Below, one piece after another: positions 27,954 to 35,488 of a stretch of DNA of 57,857 bases. The stretch covers positions 4,061 through 61,917 of the forward strand of contig JAUJMR010000012.1 in assembly GCA_030446765.1 (NCBI GenBank), read 5' to 3'. Position 1 is the stretch's first letter. Each line of letters begins with the position of its first letter. The notes under the pieces were generated by a model, which searched no databases, was not told the origin of the DNA, and worked only from the letters and a program-made list of their open reading frames with translations. The position numbers were made by a program, and so were the translations under genes. The DNA is from Chloroflexia bacterium (GTDB lineage: Bacteria; Chloroflexota; Chloroflexia; Thermobaculales; Thermobaculaceae).

Positions 27954-29315
27954 TGTTCTATGATTTTGTCAGCGTGTAACCGTTCAGTGAGAGTGTCCTC
28001 GTATGGAGACGGTGACATTGAACAGCAAGGCACAGAAGAGGGCACACGTACTCAAGCAGGTCAACGGCGGGCGGATCACACCCCAAGCGGCCTGAGGTGC
28101 TGAGCGTCTCGGAGAGGCTGGCGGCTACTGGCGGCGTACAGACAGGAGGTAGGTCGCTAGCTTACCCCACGGCAACAGACCATCAGCTCAAACATCGGTG
28201 CTGGAGCTGGCACGGGGCAAGTACAAGGAACCACACGTGAGGAAGCTCAGAGAAGAGGAGGGGGGTTGAGCATCTCACGGTCCACCATAAGGCGCATCCT
28301 GCTCGATGCGGGTATCAAGAGCCCGAGACCGCGCAGATCGCCGAAGCACCGCAGCCGCAGACTGAGGAGGGCTCGGGACGCTGCTGCAATTGGACGCCAG
28401 TGCTCATCACTGGTTGGAGGGCAGAGGGCCGAAACTGACACTCGCTCGTGGCAGCGATAGACGATGCCACCGCAGAGGTGTCGGCCGCACGGTTCCGCGA
28501 GCAGGAGGACGCCGCCGGCTACTTGCTGGTGATGCGGCAGGTGGCCCTCATACACGGACTACCGCTTGCGGTGTACCACGACCGACACAGCATCTTATGC
28601 CCAGAGAGCGGCCGACGGGAACAAAGGCCACGCAGTTCGGTCGCATGCTACACGAACTCGAGATCGAGTCGATAGCGGCGTACAGTCCACAGGCGAAGGG
28701 CAGGGTGGAGCGGCTGTTCGGCACCTTGCAGGACCGGCTGTGCTCGGAGTTGAGGCTGGCCAACGCCATCACGATCGAAGCAGCCAATCAGGCGCTGGAG
28801 ACCTTTCTGCCCGACTATAACCGCCGCTTCGCCATCGGAGCCGCCGAAGCAAGTAGTGCTTATCGACTCTTGCCGACTGAGATCAAGCCCGAGCGGGTGT
28901 TCTGCTTCGAGTACGAGCGCACCGTCGGTATGGATAACACCGTGAGGCTGGGGGAGCACCGGGTACAGGTCCTGCCCGGTCCCAGGAGGCGCAGCTATGC
29001 AAGGGCCAGGGTCGAGATACACGAACGGTTAGACGGTAGCCTGGCCGTGTACCATCGGGGGGAGCAGATAGCTACCCAAGAGGCTCCGCCTGAAGCACCG
29101 AAGCTGCGGGCACGCGGCGGAAGGCTCGACCCGGCACGCCCCAATCCCTCCAAAGCCGTCGACCGCGAACCTGGACCAGGCACGACCATCGCGGGTAACG
29201 GCGACACACAGCCCAAAGCACCGTACAAGCCAGGACCAGACCACCCCTGGAAGCGAGCGTTCAAACAGCCACTGACAAAGTCACTGCACAATTAGACTGA
29301 CACGTTCACTGGACA
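27954..29315 (+). mobile_element. Insertion sequence, ISNCY/IS1202-like
   Basis: Candidate inverted ends: TGTTCTATGATTTTGTCAG at 27954-27972 and, in reverse complement, TGTCCAGTGAACGTGTCAG at 29297-29315 (13 of 19 identical). A 10-base direct repeat AACGGAGCTT flanks the element (27940-27949 and 29330-29339), set a few bases outside these ends; it may be the target duplication, since IS1202-type elements make long ones. The single gene inside is a broken DDE transposase. Confidence 0.7.
28003..29295 (+). pseudogene. ISNCY-type transposase with at least six frame changes
   Basis: ATG 28003 begins TLNSKAQKRAHVLKQVNGG, the N-terminal HTH of this family. Successive frames continue WRLLAAYRQE, ASLPHGNRPSAQTSVLELAR, SISRSTIRRILLDAGIKSPR and LLQLDASAHHWLEGRGP (first catalytic Asp). 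Then come AAIDDATAEVSAARFREQED, LPLAVYHDRHSI (second Asp), SPQAKGRVERLFGTLQDRL (Glu), and a long intact C-terminal part to 29295. The order and catalytic residues are all present, but the frame changes make it non-functional as written. Confidence 0.85.
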
Positions 29316-29443
29316 ACAACAGGATGGGCAACGGAGCTTCGACCCGTGGCCAGTATGCAACAGGCACAGGGCCCAACGATGTATGCCTCCAGTTTGCGGG
29401 TGAAGTAGCGCTGCACCGTGCCCGATCGCAGAAAGACAGACAC

Positions 29444-29471
29444 TTGGAAGGCGAGACCCCGCGGAGTATAA
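29444..29471 (+). promoter_or_regulatory. Promoter of the small membrane protein / recombinase-like / darA operon
   Basis: TTGGAA (29444-29449) and a perfect TATAAT (29466-29471) with 16-base spacing, about 50 bases before the ATG at 29523. It lies outside the insertion sequence, so the operon keeps its own promoter. Confidence 0.65.
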
Positions 29472-29522
29472 TACGGGCAGGCAAATCACCGGGGTTCCCG
29501 ACTACTCGAAAAGGAGACATCC

Positions 29523-29675
29523 ATGAAGATAGTTGAACGCGTACTGGCGATCATCGGTGCGATCACCGTCGCCGCGATCGTCGCGCTCGCTGGGCTTATT
29601 CTGTCTTGGGAGCTGGAGCTCCGTCGAAGCGAGGCACAGTTCGAAGAGGAGCGCGTCGAGGTTCCCGTCTCTTAA
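29523..29675 (+). CDS. 50-residue single-span membrane protein
   Basis: Starts at ATG 29523 with AAGGAGA at good spacing. One hydrophobic helix (about residues 8-28, VLAIIGAITVAAIVALAGLI) is followed by an acidic amphipathic tail (ELELRRSEAQFEEERVEV). Short, but the ribosome site, promoter and clean stop make it a convincing gene. It is first in the operon with the recombinase-like gene, about 30 bases ahead. Function unknown. Confidence 0.65.
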   Translation: MKIVERVLAIIGAITVAAIVALAGLILSWELELRRSEAQFEEERVEVPVS

Positions 29676-29706
29676 GCGACAAACCACGACCCTGGGAGGT
29701 GCGGTG

Positions 29707-30654
29707 GTGCCAGCGGCAGCCGATGTGCAACCAATTCAACTGGCGCTCTTTGAGCAGGAAGGCAAGCCGCGCCCGTCACCGAAGCTAACCGCGCCAGAGG
29801 CTTTGACTCCCGACAGCACTCTGGATCAAGCACGCTGGTGGTACCGGCTGGAACTCGAGACGCGCGGCCACCCGCCGAACACCGTGTCGGCATATACCAA
29901 TGATCTGGCGGTGCTCCACACCCAAGTGGGAACCAAGCCGCTCCGCTCCATCACCGCTAAGGACATCGCCGCCTACCTCGAAGGCGCCAAGCAGCGGAGC
30001 ACGCGGAAGCGCCGGCTCACTTCCGCTCGTGAGTTCTTCTCGTACCTGGTCGATACCAGGAAGATACTCTCCCGCGATCCTACGGAGAGCTTCTATCCTG
30101 AACGGATCAATCTAAAGACGCCTGTGCCTCTGTTTGCCACCGAGCGCGCACAACTCCTGGCAGCTGCAGAAGCGGATGGTCCCCGCAGCTTCCTGTTGGT
30201 CTATCTGCTGCTCGAGCTGGGATTCAACCGCACGGAGGTGCTGAACCTCCGGAAGCAGCACATGGATCTATCCGTCCCGGACGCTCCCGTGGTCTATATC
30301 AGCTACGACGATCCTCGGTGGCGTCACAAGGAACGAAGGCTCCTCGCCGACGCCCGTCTCAGCGCGACGCTTGGGAAGCTGGAGTTGAGCGACGATGAGC
30401 GGATCTTCGCGGTACTACCGCAGGCGATCAACGCCACGCTCCACCGCCTCGTCCGCGCGGCAGGAATCAAGCGCAGCGTTACCCCCCAGGCACTGCGAGA
30501 TACTTTCGGCGTGGAGCAGGCGAAGATGGGCAAGGATGAGGACGCACTGCTCGCCGTTCTTGGTCTCGCCACGGACCCCCGAAACCGTGACAGCGTGCGC
30601 CGATATATTCGGCTTGCTTATCCGCCACAGGAGGTCTTGAGTGCAAACAACTGA
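29707..30654 (+). CDS. Tyrosine-recombinase-fold protein with degenerate catalytic residues
   Basis: About 315 residues; GTG 29707 (or 29704) follows GGGAGGT. The SAM-like core-binding domain (WWYRLELETRGHPPNTVSAY, SITAKDIAAYLE, LTSAREFFSYLV) and the catalytic-domain fold are both present. Of the catalytic set, the first Arg is replaced (GFNRTEVLNLR instead of GLRxSELxxLR), the HxxR His is Gln (TPQALRDTF) and LGH is LGL. The HKER Lys, second Arg and the Tyr (VRRYIRL) remain. It may bind DNA without recombining. The frame is intact and followed by an overlapping darA, so this is not a random relic. Confidence 0.78.
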   Translation: MPAAADVQPIQLALFEQEGKPRPSPKLTAPEALTPDSTLDQARWWYRLELETRGHPPNTVSAYTNDLAVLHTQVGTKPLRSITAKDIAAYLEGAKQRSTRKRRLTSAREFFSYLVDTRKILSRDPTESFYPERINLKTPVPLFATERAQLLAAAEADGPRSFLLVYLLLELGFNRTEVLNLRKQHMDLSVPDAPVVYISYDDPRWRHKERRLLADARLSATLGKLELSDDERIFAVLPQAINATLHRLVRAAGIKRSVTPQALRDTFGVEQAKMGKDEDALLAVLGLATDPRNRDSVRRYIRLAYPPQEVLSANN

Positions 30655-31000
30655 GCGCGACCAGAAGGTGATCATTTCCGTTGTACAGCGGCAGGATGCC
30701 GACAAGCTCGTGCGGGCCCTGCTCGATCAAGGGTACGGTTCGGTGGTGCTCAGTAGCACCGGCAGTTTCCTCAGAAAGGGAAATTCGACGATCATGACCG
30801 TCGCGTCAAGCGCGGCGATTGACTCCGTCATCCAAATCGTCAAGGAGAACGCCAGCGAGCGGACCGAGGTGCGCGATCCTGGAATCAGCCTACGGACGAC
30901 GGAGTGGTACGTACCGCAGAGCCTGACGGTGCACGCGGGAGGCGCAAGTATCTGGGTGCTCGACGCCGAAATCGCAGGCTTCTTGCCGATCGCACCATAG
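30641..31000 (+). CDS. darA: Cyclic-di-AMP receptor, DarA/PstA family
   Basis: 119 residues from GTG 30641, inside the end of the recombinase-like gene (14-base overlap), with AGGAGG upstream. PII-like family pattern: KVIISVVQRQDADKLVRALL, then YGSVVLSSTGSFLRKGNSTI (ligand loop), then VWVLDAEIAGF-like C-terminal strand. Members bind c-di-AMP as trimers and signal to unknown partners. The overlap suggests co-translation with the recombinase-like protein. Confidence 0.88.
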   Translation: MQTTERDQKVIISVVQRQDADKLVRALLDQGYGSVVLSSTGSFLRKGNSTIMTVASSAAIDSVIQIVKENASERTEVRDPGISLRTTEWYVPQSLTVHAGGASIWVLDAEIAGFLPIAP

Positions 31001-31005
31001 TAGAC

Positions 31006-31680
31006 TCAGGCGCGGGCAAAGACAAGCCCCGTCACGCGCGCAGCACCCATGTGCTTGAGCACCTGCGCACACTCCTCCAGCGTTGCCCCGGTCGTGCAGA
31101 CGTCATCGATGAGCAGCACACGGCCGTGGACAACCGCGGTGCCCGGTGCGAATGCGCCGCGTACATTGATCCATCGCTGTTCGGCACTCAGGCGCGCCTG
31201 TGCCTCGCGCAGTTGCTTCCGTTGTAGCGCAGCCATCATGGGAATGCCGGAACGCTCGTGGATTGCGGCGCAGAGCGCGGCCGCCTGGTTGTATCCACGG
31301 TTTCGCTGCCTCGAAGGATGCATGGGTACGGGCACGAGCAGGTCTGCCTCCCCCGAACCCGCGAAATCTGGAGGCAACATCTGAGCCGCTATCCACTCCG
31401 CCGCGCCACTCATGTTCCGGTATTTGAATGCGTGGACAAGCTGTCGCACAGGACCGGTGTACTCAAAAGCGGCGTGCAGCCCATCCAGACTGCGGATGTT
31501 ATCACGACAATTTGCACAGCCGAACCCGGTCTCGGCAGAGCCGCATCGCTTACACCGCGCACCTCCAAAGGGCACACATTGACGCAGGCAGTCTGCGCAC
31601 AACCAGTCGCCGGAGCGACGGCAACCAGCGCACCTGGCCGGGTAGAGCACGCTGAGGACGCTGGCAAGGCCATGCCTCAC
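31006..31680 (-). CDS. comF: ComF family protein (phosphoribosyltransferase-like)
   Basis: 224 residues from GTG 31680, which overlaps the stop of the DUF192 gene (GTGA). N-terminal zinc-type cysteines (CAGC, CADC, CKRCG, CANC), then VHAFKYRN, LLVPVPMHPSRQRNRGYNQA and the PRPP loop VLLIDDVCTTGATLEE. In other bacteria ComF helps handle single-stranded DNA taken up during transformation. No other competence pilus genes are in the window. Confidence 0.92.
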   Translation of the reverse strand: MRHGLASVLSVLYPARCAGCRRSGDWLCADCLRQCVPFGGARCKRCGSAETGFGCANCRDNIRSLDGLHAAFEYTGPVRQLVHAFKYRNMSGAAEWIAAQMLPPDFAGSGEADLLVPVPMHPSRQRNRGYNQAAALCAAIHERSGIPMMAALQRKQLREAQARLSAEQRWINVRGAFAPGTAVVHGRVLLIDDVCTTGATLEECAQVLKHMGAARVTGLVFARA

Positions 31681-32027
31681 GCCGATATCTGCAACACATC
31701 GCCGACCTCGGTGCCTGTCCGGCCAATCGTCCCAGCCGGGAGTTCCAGGGTCTGCTTTGCACCACGCACGATGCATGAGGCGCGCCACTGCTTGAGCGGC
31801 GCATACATCTTCAGCACCCGATTCTCCTTGTCCAGAAACAGGACATCAATGGGGAAGCGCATAAAAAAGCAGTGGACGCTGGAGCAGGGTCGGATGAGTA
31901 GACCTTCGCCCGTCTCGAGCGAGGATCGGTTGAGCAGGCCCATAGTACGGGCGGGGATGGAGGTGGCGAGCTTACACCGGTCCGACAACAGCGCGGCGTT
32001 GCGCGTGTTTACCACCACGACGGTCAT
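31677..32027 (-). CDS. DUF192 family protein
   Basis: 116 residues from ATG 32027. Family core: LATSIPARTMGLLNRSSL, GLLIRPCSSVHCFFMRFPID (the M-x-F-x-ID signature), VLFLDKENRVL and TLELPAGTI. No signal peptide, unlike secreted DUF192 proteins. Function unknown. Overlaps the small membrane gene upstream (TAATG) and comF downstream. Confidence 0.88.
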   Translation of the reverse strand: MTVVVVNTRNAALLSDRCKLATSIPARTMGLLNRSSLETGEGLLIRPCSSVHCFFMRFPIDVLFLDKENRVLKMYAPLKQWRASCIVRGAKQTLELPAGTIGRTGTEVGDVLQISA

Positions 32028-32287
32028 TAGCACGACTCCCTCATCTGGAGAATCACTGGCCCGATCATGACGACATTGATGGCGAGGACGATAAACATCA
32101 CCAGTGCCTTGTTCACATGTTCCTCCACGCGCTTCCTGCGACGTTGGCGAGGCGGCTCCAACCGGACACACAACGCCTGCAGGATTCGCACGCCCAATTG
32201 ACCGGCCTGAATTATAGCCGAAACCAGAGCTGACTCCTCATCCACGCCGGTACGCTCCTGCGGGTTCTGGAGTGAGGAGTCAACCAT
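32027..32287 (-). CDS. Small tail-anchored-like membrane protein
   Basis: 86 residues from ATG 32287. The cytoplasmic first half (QAGQLGVRILQALCVRL) leads to a basic stretch (RQRRRKRVEEHVN) and one C-terminal membrane helix (ALVMFIVLAINVVMIGPVIL). Its TAA overlaps the DUF192 ATG, so it is coupled to that gene. No family recognised. Confidence 0.6.
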   Translation of the reverse strand: MVDSSLQNPQERTGVDEESALVSAIIQAGQLGVRILQALCVRLEPPRQRRRKRVEEHVNKALVMFIVLAINVVMIGPVILQMRESC

Positions 32288-32407
32288 CGCAACAGCACGG
32301 CGCTCTATGAGCAGTGTTCGCAAGAAACAGTATCTCCGCGCCCATAAAGCGACCTGGGCGCCGGTGCGACGACCGACCTTTCGGGCTCCGAGACCCCGCC
32401 GCAGGTC

Positions 32408-32436
32408 TGGCATGATGAGACCGATGGAGTTATAAT
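32408..32436 (+). promoter_or_regulatory. Candidate promoter of the EF-G-like gene
   Basis: A perfect TATAAT at 32431-32436 with only a weak TGGCAT at -35 distance (32408-32413), 40 bases before ATG 32477. Confidence 0.4.
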
Positions 32437-32476
32437 CCTTCCCCACGTCGGCGCATGACCTTCACAGGAGGGAGCG

Positions 32477-34567
32477 ATGAAGACATACCCCGCGGCGCAG
32501 ATACGCAACATTGGGCTGTTTTCACATGTCGGTACCGGCAAGACAACGCTGGCCGAGGCAATGCTGTACACCAGTGGCGCGACGTCCCGGCTCGGCAAGG
32601 TTACCGACGGTACGACAGTGAGCGATTACGACCCGGACGAGGTAAAGCGACAGACGTCGATAAGCGCGTCACTCGTGCCCGTCGAGTTCAACGGCCACAA
32701 GCTGAATGTGGTGGATTGTCCTGGTTATGCCGAGTTCACCGGCGAGATGGTCTCCGCCATGCGTGTGGTGGACTGTGCCGTGATCCTCCTCGACGCGCAC
32801 TCCCGCATCGAGGTCGGCACAGACCTGCGGTTCCGCGAGGCGACAAGGGCCGCAGTTCCGCGAATCGCAGTTGTCAACAAGATGGATCGAGAGAACGCGG
32901 ACTTCGACTCGATCGTGGATCAGATGCGCACCGACTGGGGCCACTCTATCGTTCCCCTGATGGTACCGATCGGGCGGGAGCATGGCTTCGAGGGCGTGGT
33001 GGACGTGATCGCCCGGAGAGCCTACGTGTATCACAAGCATGGTGACCTGGCCTTCGAGGAGCGGGACATCCCGTCGGAGCTGTCGGGCACCGTTGACCGA
33101 TACGCGGAAATGGTCATGGAACTCGCGGCCGAAACGGACGACGACCTCACGCTCAAATACCTCGACGGAGAGGGACTCACGCCGGAGGAGATCATGGAGG
33201 GCACGCGCGCTGGCGTGCTTGCCGGTTCCATCGTGCCGGTTCTCGCCGCGAGCGGTGGAACTCTGGTCGGACTCCCGCAGGTACTCGACGCGCTCATCAA
33301 GCTCGCGCCATCACCGCTCCTGCGCCCGGAGCAAACGATCCCGAACAACGGTGAAGGGACACGAGATCTGCAGGCAGACCCTTCGGGTCCGCTGGCAAGC
33401 CTGGTATTCAAGACGCTAGCTGACCCATTCGTCGGAAAGCTGAGCCTTCTCCGGGTGTACAGCGGCACCCTGAAGAGCGACAGCCACGTCACCAATGCCC
33501 GTACGGGGCACGATGAGCGGATCGGCCAACTGCTCTACCTGCGCGGCAAGGATCAGAAACACACCGACCGCATCGAGGCGGGCGACATCGGGGCGATAGC
33601 GAAGCTCGGCGACACCGCGACCGGGGATACGTTGTACTCTTCCGCGTCCCCGCTGACGCTGAAGGACATCGCGTTCCCGACGCCCGGCTATGTGGCAGCG
33701 CTCCGGCCCAAGACCAAGTCGGACCTTGACAAGATGAGCAACGCGCTGCATCGGATGACCGACGAGGATCCGACGCTGCACGTCGACCGCGATGCGCAGA
33801 CGGGCGAAACACTCGTCAGCGGCATGGGGGAATCGCACATCCAGATTATGGCAGAGCGCATGCAACGTAAGTTCGGCGTTGGCGTTGAGACCGCCCTACC
33901 TGCCGTGCCGTATCGTGAGACCATCACGATCCCCGCACGAGCGGAGTACAAGCATAAGAAGCAGACCGGCGGGCACGGCCAGTACGGGCACGTGGTCCTG
34001 AACATAGAACCGTCGGAGGACCAGGAGTTCGAGTTTCAGTCCACCGTCGTCGGCGGCGCCGTACCCCGCAATTACTTCCCTGCGGTAGAAAAGGGCGTTC
34101 ATGAGGCGATGATGGAGGGCGTCGTGGCAGGCTATCCGGTCGTCAACGTCCGGGTGACGCTAATCGATGGCAGCTACCACAACGTTGACTCCTCTGAGAT
34201 GGCGTTTATGCTGGCCGCTTCGCAGGCCTTCAAGAAGGGAGTGAGCGAGGCCCGACCGGTGCTGCTCGAGCCCGTAGTGAACCTGGTGATCACTGTGCCC
34301 GAACAGTTCCTTGGGGATGTGATGAGCGACCTGAACGGCAAGCGGGCGAGAGTTGACGGTATGGACCCCGGTGATGATGGAAGCACGGTGATTCGAGCAC
34401 ATGCGCCACTCGCGGAAGTACAACGCTACAGTTCAGACCTGCGCGCCATCACCCAGGGCCGTGGTAGCTACACGGCGGAATTCGCCCGCTACGAAGAGGT
34501 TCCGGCGCACCTGATGCCGAACGTGGCGGAACACGCGCGAGCGCATCGGGAGTTGGTCGCCCACTAA
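32477..34567 (+). CDS. Elongation factor G-like GTPase (EF-G2 type)
   Basis: 696 residues, all five EF-G domains. G1 is SHVGTGKTT (16-24), G3 is DCPGY (80-84) instead of DTPGH, and G4 is NKMD (134-137). The switch I region reads VKRQTSISA rather than RGITI. Domain IV has TGGHGQYGHV and domain V the usual EPVVNLVITVP. This set fits the second EF-G class of Thermotoga, Chloroflexota and others, which lacks full ribosomal translocation activity in some species. No ribosomal protein genes are adjacent, unlike canonical fusA. GGAGGGAG precedes the ATG. Confidence 0.9.
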   Translation: MKTYPAAQIRNIGLFSHVGTGKTTLAEAMLYTSGATSRLGKVTDGTTVSDYDPDEVKRQTSISASLVPVEFNGHKLNVVDCPGYAEFTGEMVSAMRVVDCAVILLDAHSRIEVGTDLRFREATRAAVPRIAVVNKMDRENADFDSIVDQMRTDWGHSIVPLMVPIGREHGFEGVVDVIARRAYVYHKHGDLAFEERDIPSELSGTVDRYAEMVMELAAETDDDLTLKYLDGEGLTPEEIMEGTRAGVLAGSIVPVLAASGGTLVGLPQVLDALIKLAPSPLLRPEQTIPNNGEGTRDLQADPSGPLASLVFKTLADPFVGKLSLLRVYSGTLKSDSHVTNARTGHDERIGQLLYLRGKDQKHTDRIEAGDIGAIAKLGDTATGDTLYSSASPLTLKDIAFPTPGYVAALRPKTKSDLDKMSNALHRMTDEDPTLHVDRDAQTGETLVSGMGESHIQIMAERMQRKFGVGVETALPAVPYRETITIPARAEYKHKKQTGGHGQYGHVVLNIEPSEDQEFEFQSTVVGGAVPRNYFPAVEKGVHEAMMEGVVAGYPVVNVRVTLIDGSYHNVDSSEMAFMLAASQAFKKGVSEARPVLLEPVVNLVITVPEQFLGDVMSDLNGKRARVDGMDPGDDGSTVIRAHAPLAEVQRYSSDLRAITQGRGSYTAEFARYEEVPAHLMPNVAEHARAHRELVAH

Positions 34568-35352
34568 CTCCATTGGGCGACCAGGTCAGGGAGGTCTTCG
34601 AAAATGTAATTCGGCTTGACTGGGAACGCAGAAACGTCCCCGCGGTTGGAGACGCCCGTTAGCACGAGCGCCGTAGTCGCGCCGAGCCGATGACCGGCCA
34701 GGATATCCGTGTCCAACCGGTCACCGATGACCACCACTTCGCCCTCGGTGGGCATCATGGAAAGCGCGGTCTCGAAGATCCCTGGTTCCGGCTTACCGAT
34801 AACGGTGGCCTGTACTCCCGTGACCAGCGTCACGACCGCCTGCCATGCACCTGCTCCAGGCGTGAGGCCAGCTTCCGTCGGGAGCGTCGTGTCAGGATTC
34901 GTCACCACGAACCGCGCGCCGTTCTGCACCGCGATGCACGCCGCGGCGAGCTTCTGATACGTTAGGTCGAAATCCTGACCCAGCACCAGCCAGTCCGGGG
35001 ACTGCCAGTCCGGGGTAAATACGGAGCCGGGAGAGAACAGCGCCTGCTGCAAGCCACTACCGCCGAGAGCCTGAACCCGCGCGCCGTCCGGCGCTCGCGC
35101 CCGCAGCCAGGCGCTCGTCGCGACCGCCGAGGTGAGGATGCGGTCCGGCTCCACGGCAAGGCCCATGCGCCGCAGGTTGCCCGCCACCTCCGACTGAGTG
35201 CGCAACGAGTTGTTCGTCACGAGCAGGTAGGCGTGCCCCGCCGCCTCAGCCCACGCAAAGAACTCCCCAACCCCTGGTAATGCCGTCATACCCCGATACA
35301 GCACACCATCAAGGTCAACCAGCAGACGCAACCGTCCACTCGGCTTATGCAT
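34564..35352 (-). CDS. HAD-superfamily IIA sugar/nucleotide phosphatase (NagD-like)
   Basis: 262 residues. Motif I LLVDLDGVLYRG (nucleophile Asp), motif II LLVTNNS, cap domain with FVVTNPDTTLPTEAG, motif III Lys in IGKPEPGIFE and motif IV VVIGDRLDTDILAG. Complete active site. Substrate unknown, commonly p-nitrophenyl phosphate, nucleotides or glycolipid phosphates in relatives. Convergent with the EF-G-like gene, stop codons overlapping by 4 bases. Confidence 0.9.
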   Translation of the reverse strand: MHKPSGRLRLLVDLDGVLYRGMTALPGVGEFFAWAEAAGHAYLLVTNNSLRTQSEVAGNLRRMGLAVEPDRILTSAVATSAWLRARAPDGARVQALGGSGLQQALFSPGSVFTPDWQSPDWLVLGQDFDLTYQKLAAACIAVQNGARFVVTNPDTTLPTEAGLTPGAGAWQAVVTLVTGVQATVIGKPEPGIFETALSMMPTEGEVVVIGDRLDTDILAGHRLGATTALVLTGVSNRGDVSAFPVKPNYIFEDLPDLVAQWS

Positions 35353-35429
35353 TGATCACCCCTCAACCCCCCTGCCCGCATCCCCGCACGTCGCTGAACC
35401 CCTCTTGCCTGTGCCGCCACGCACGAAGG

Positions 35430-35467
35430 TGGCCCGCGCCACTGCGATCGTTCAGTGGCGCGGGCCA
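35430..35467. terminator. Perfect 15-bp hairpin between HAD and PP2C-like genes
   Basis: TGGCCCGCGCCACTG (35430-35444) pairs perfectly with 35453-35467 around an 8-base loop CGATCGTT. No T-tract follows on either strand. It lies 22 bases after the stop of the PP2C-like gene and may stabilise that mRNA end or terminate without a T-run. Confidence 0.55.
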
Positions 35468-35488
35468 GTGCTGGGACGCGGAGATGAG

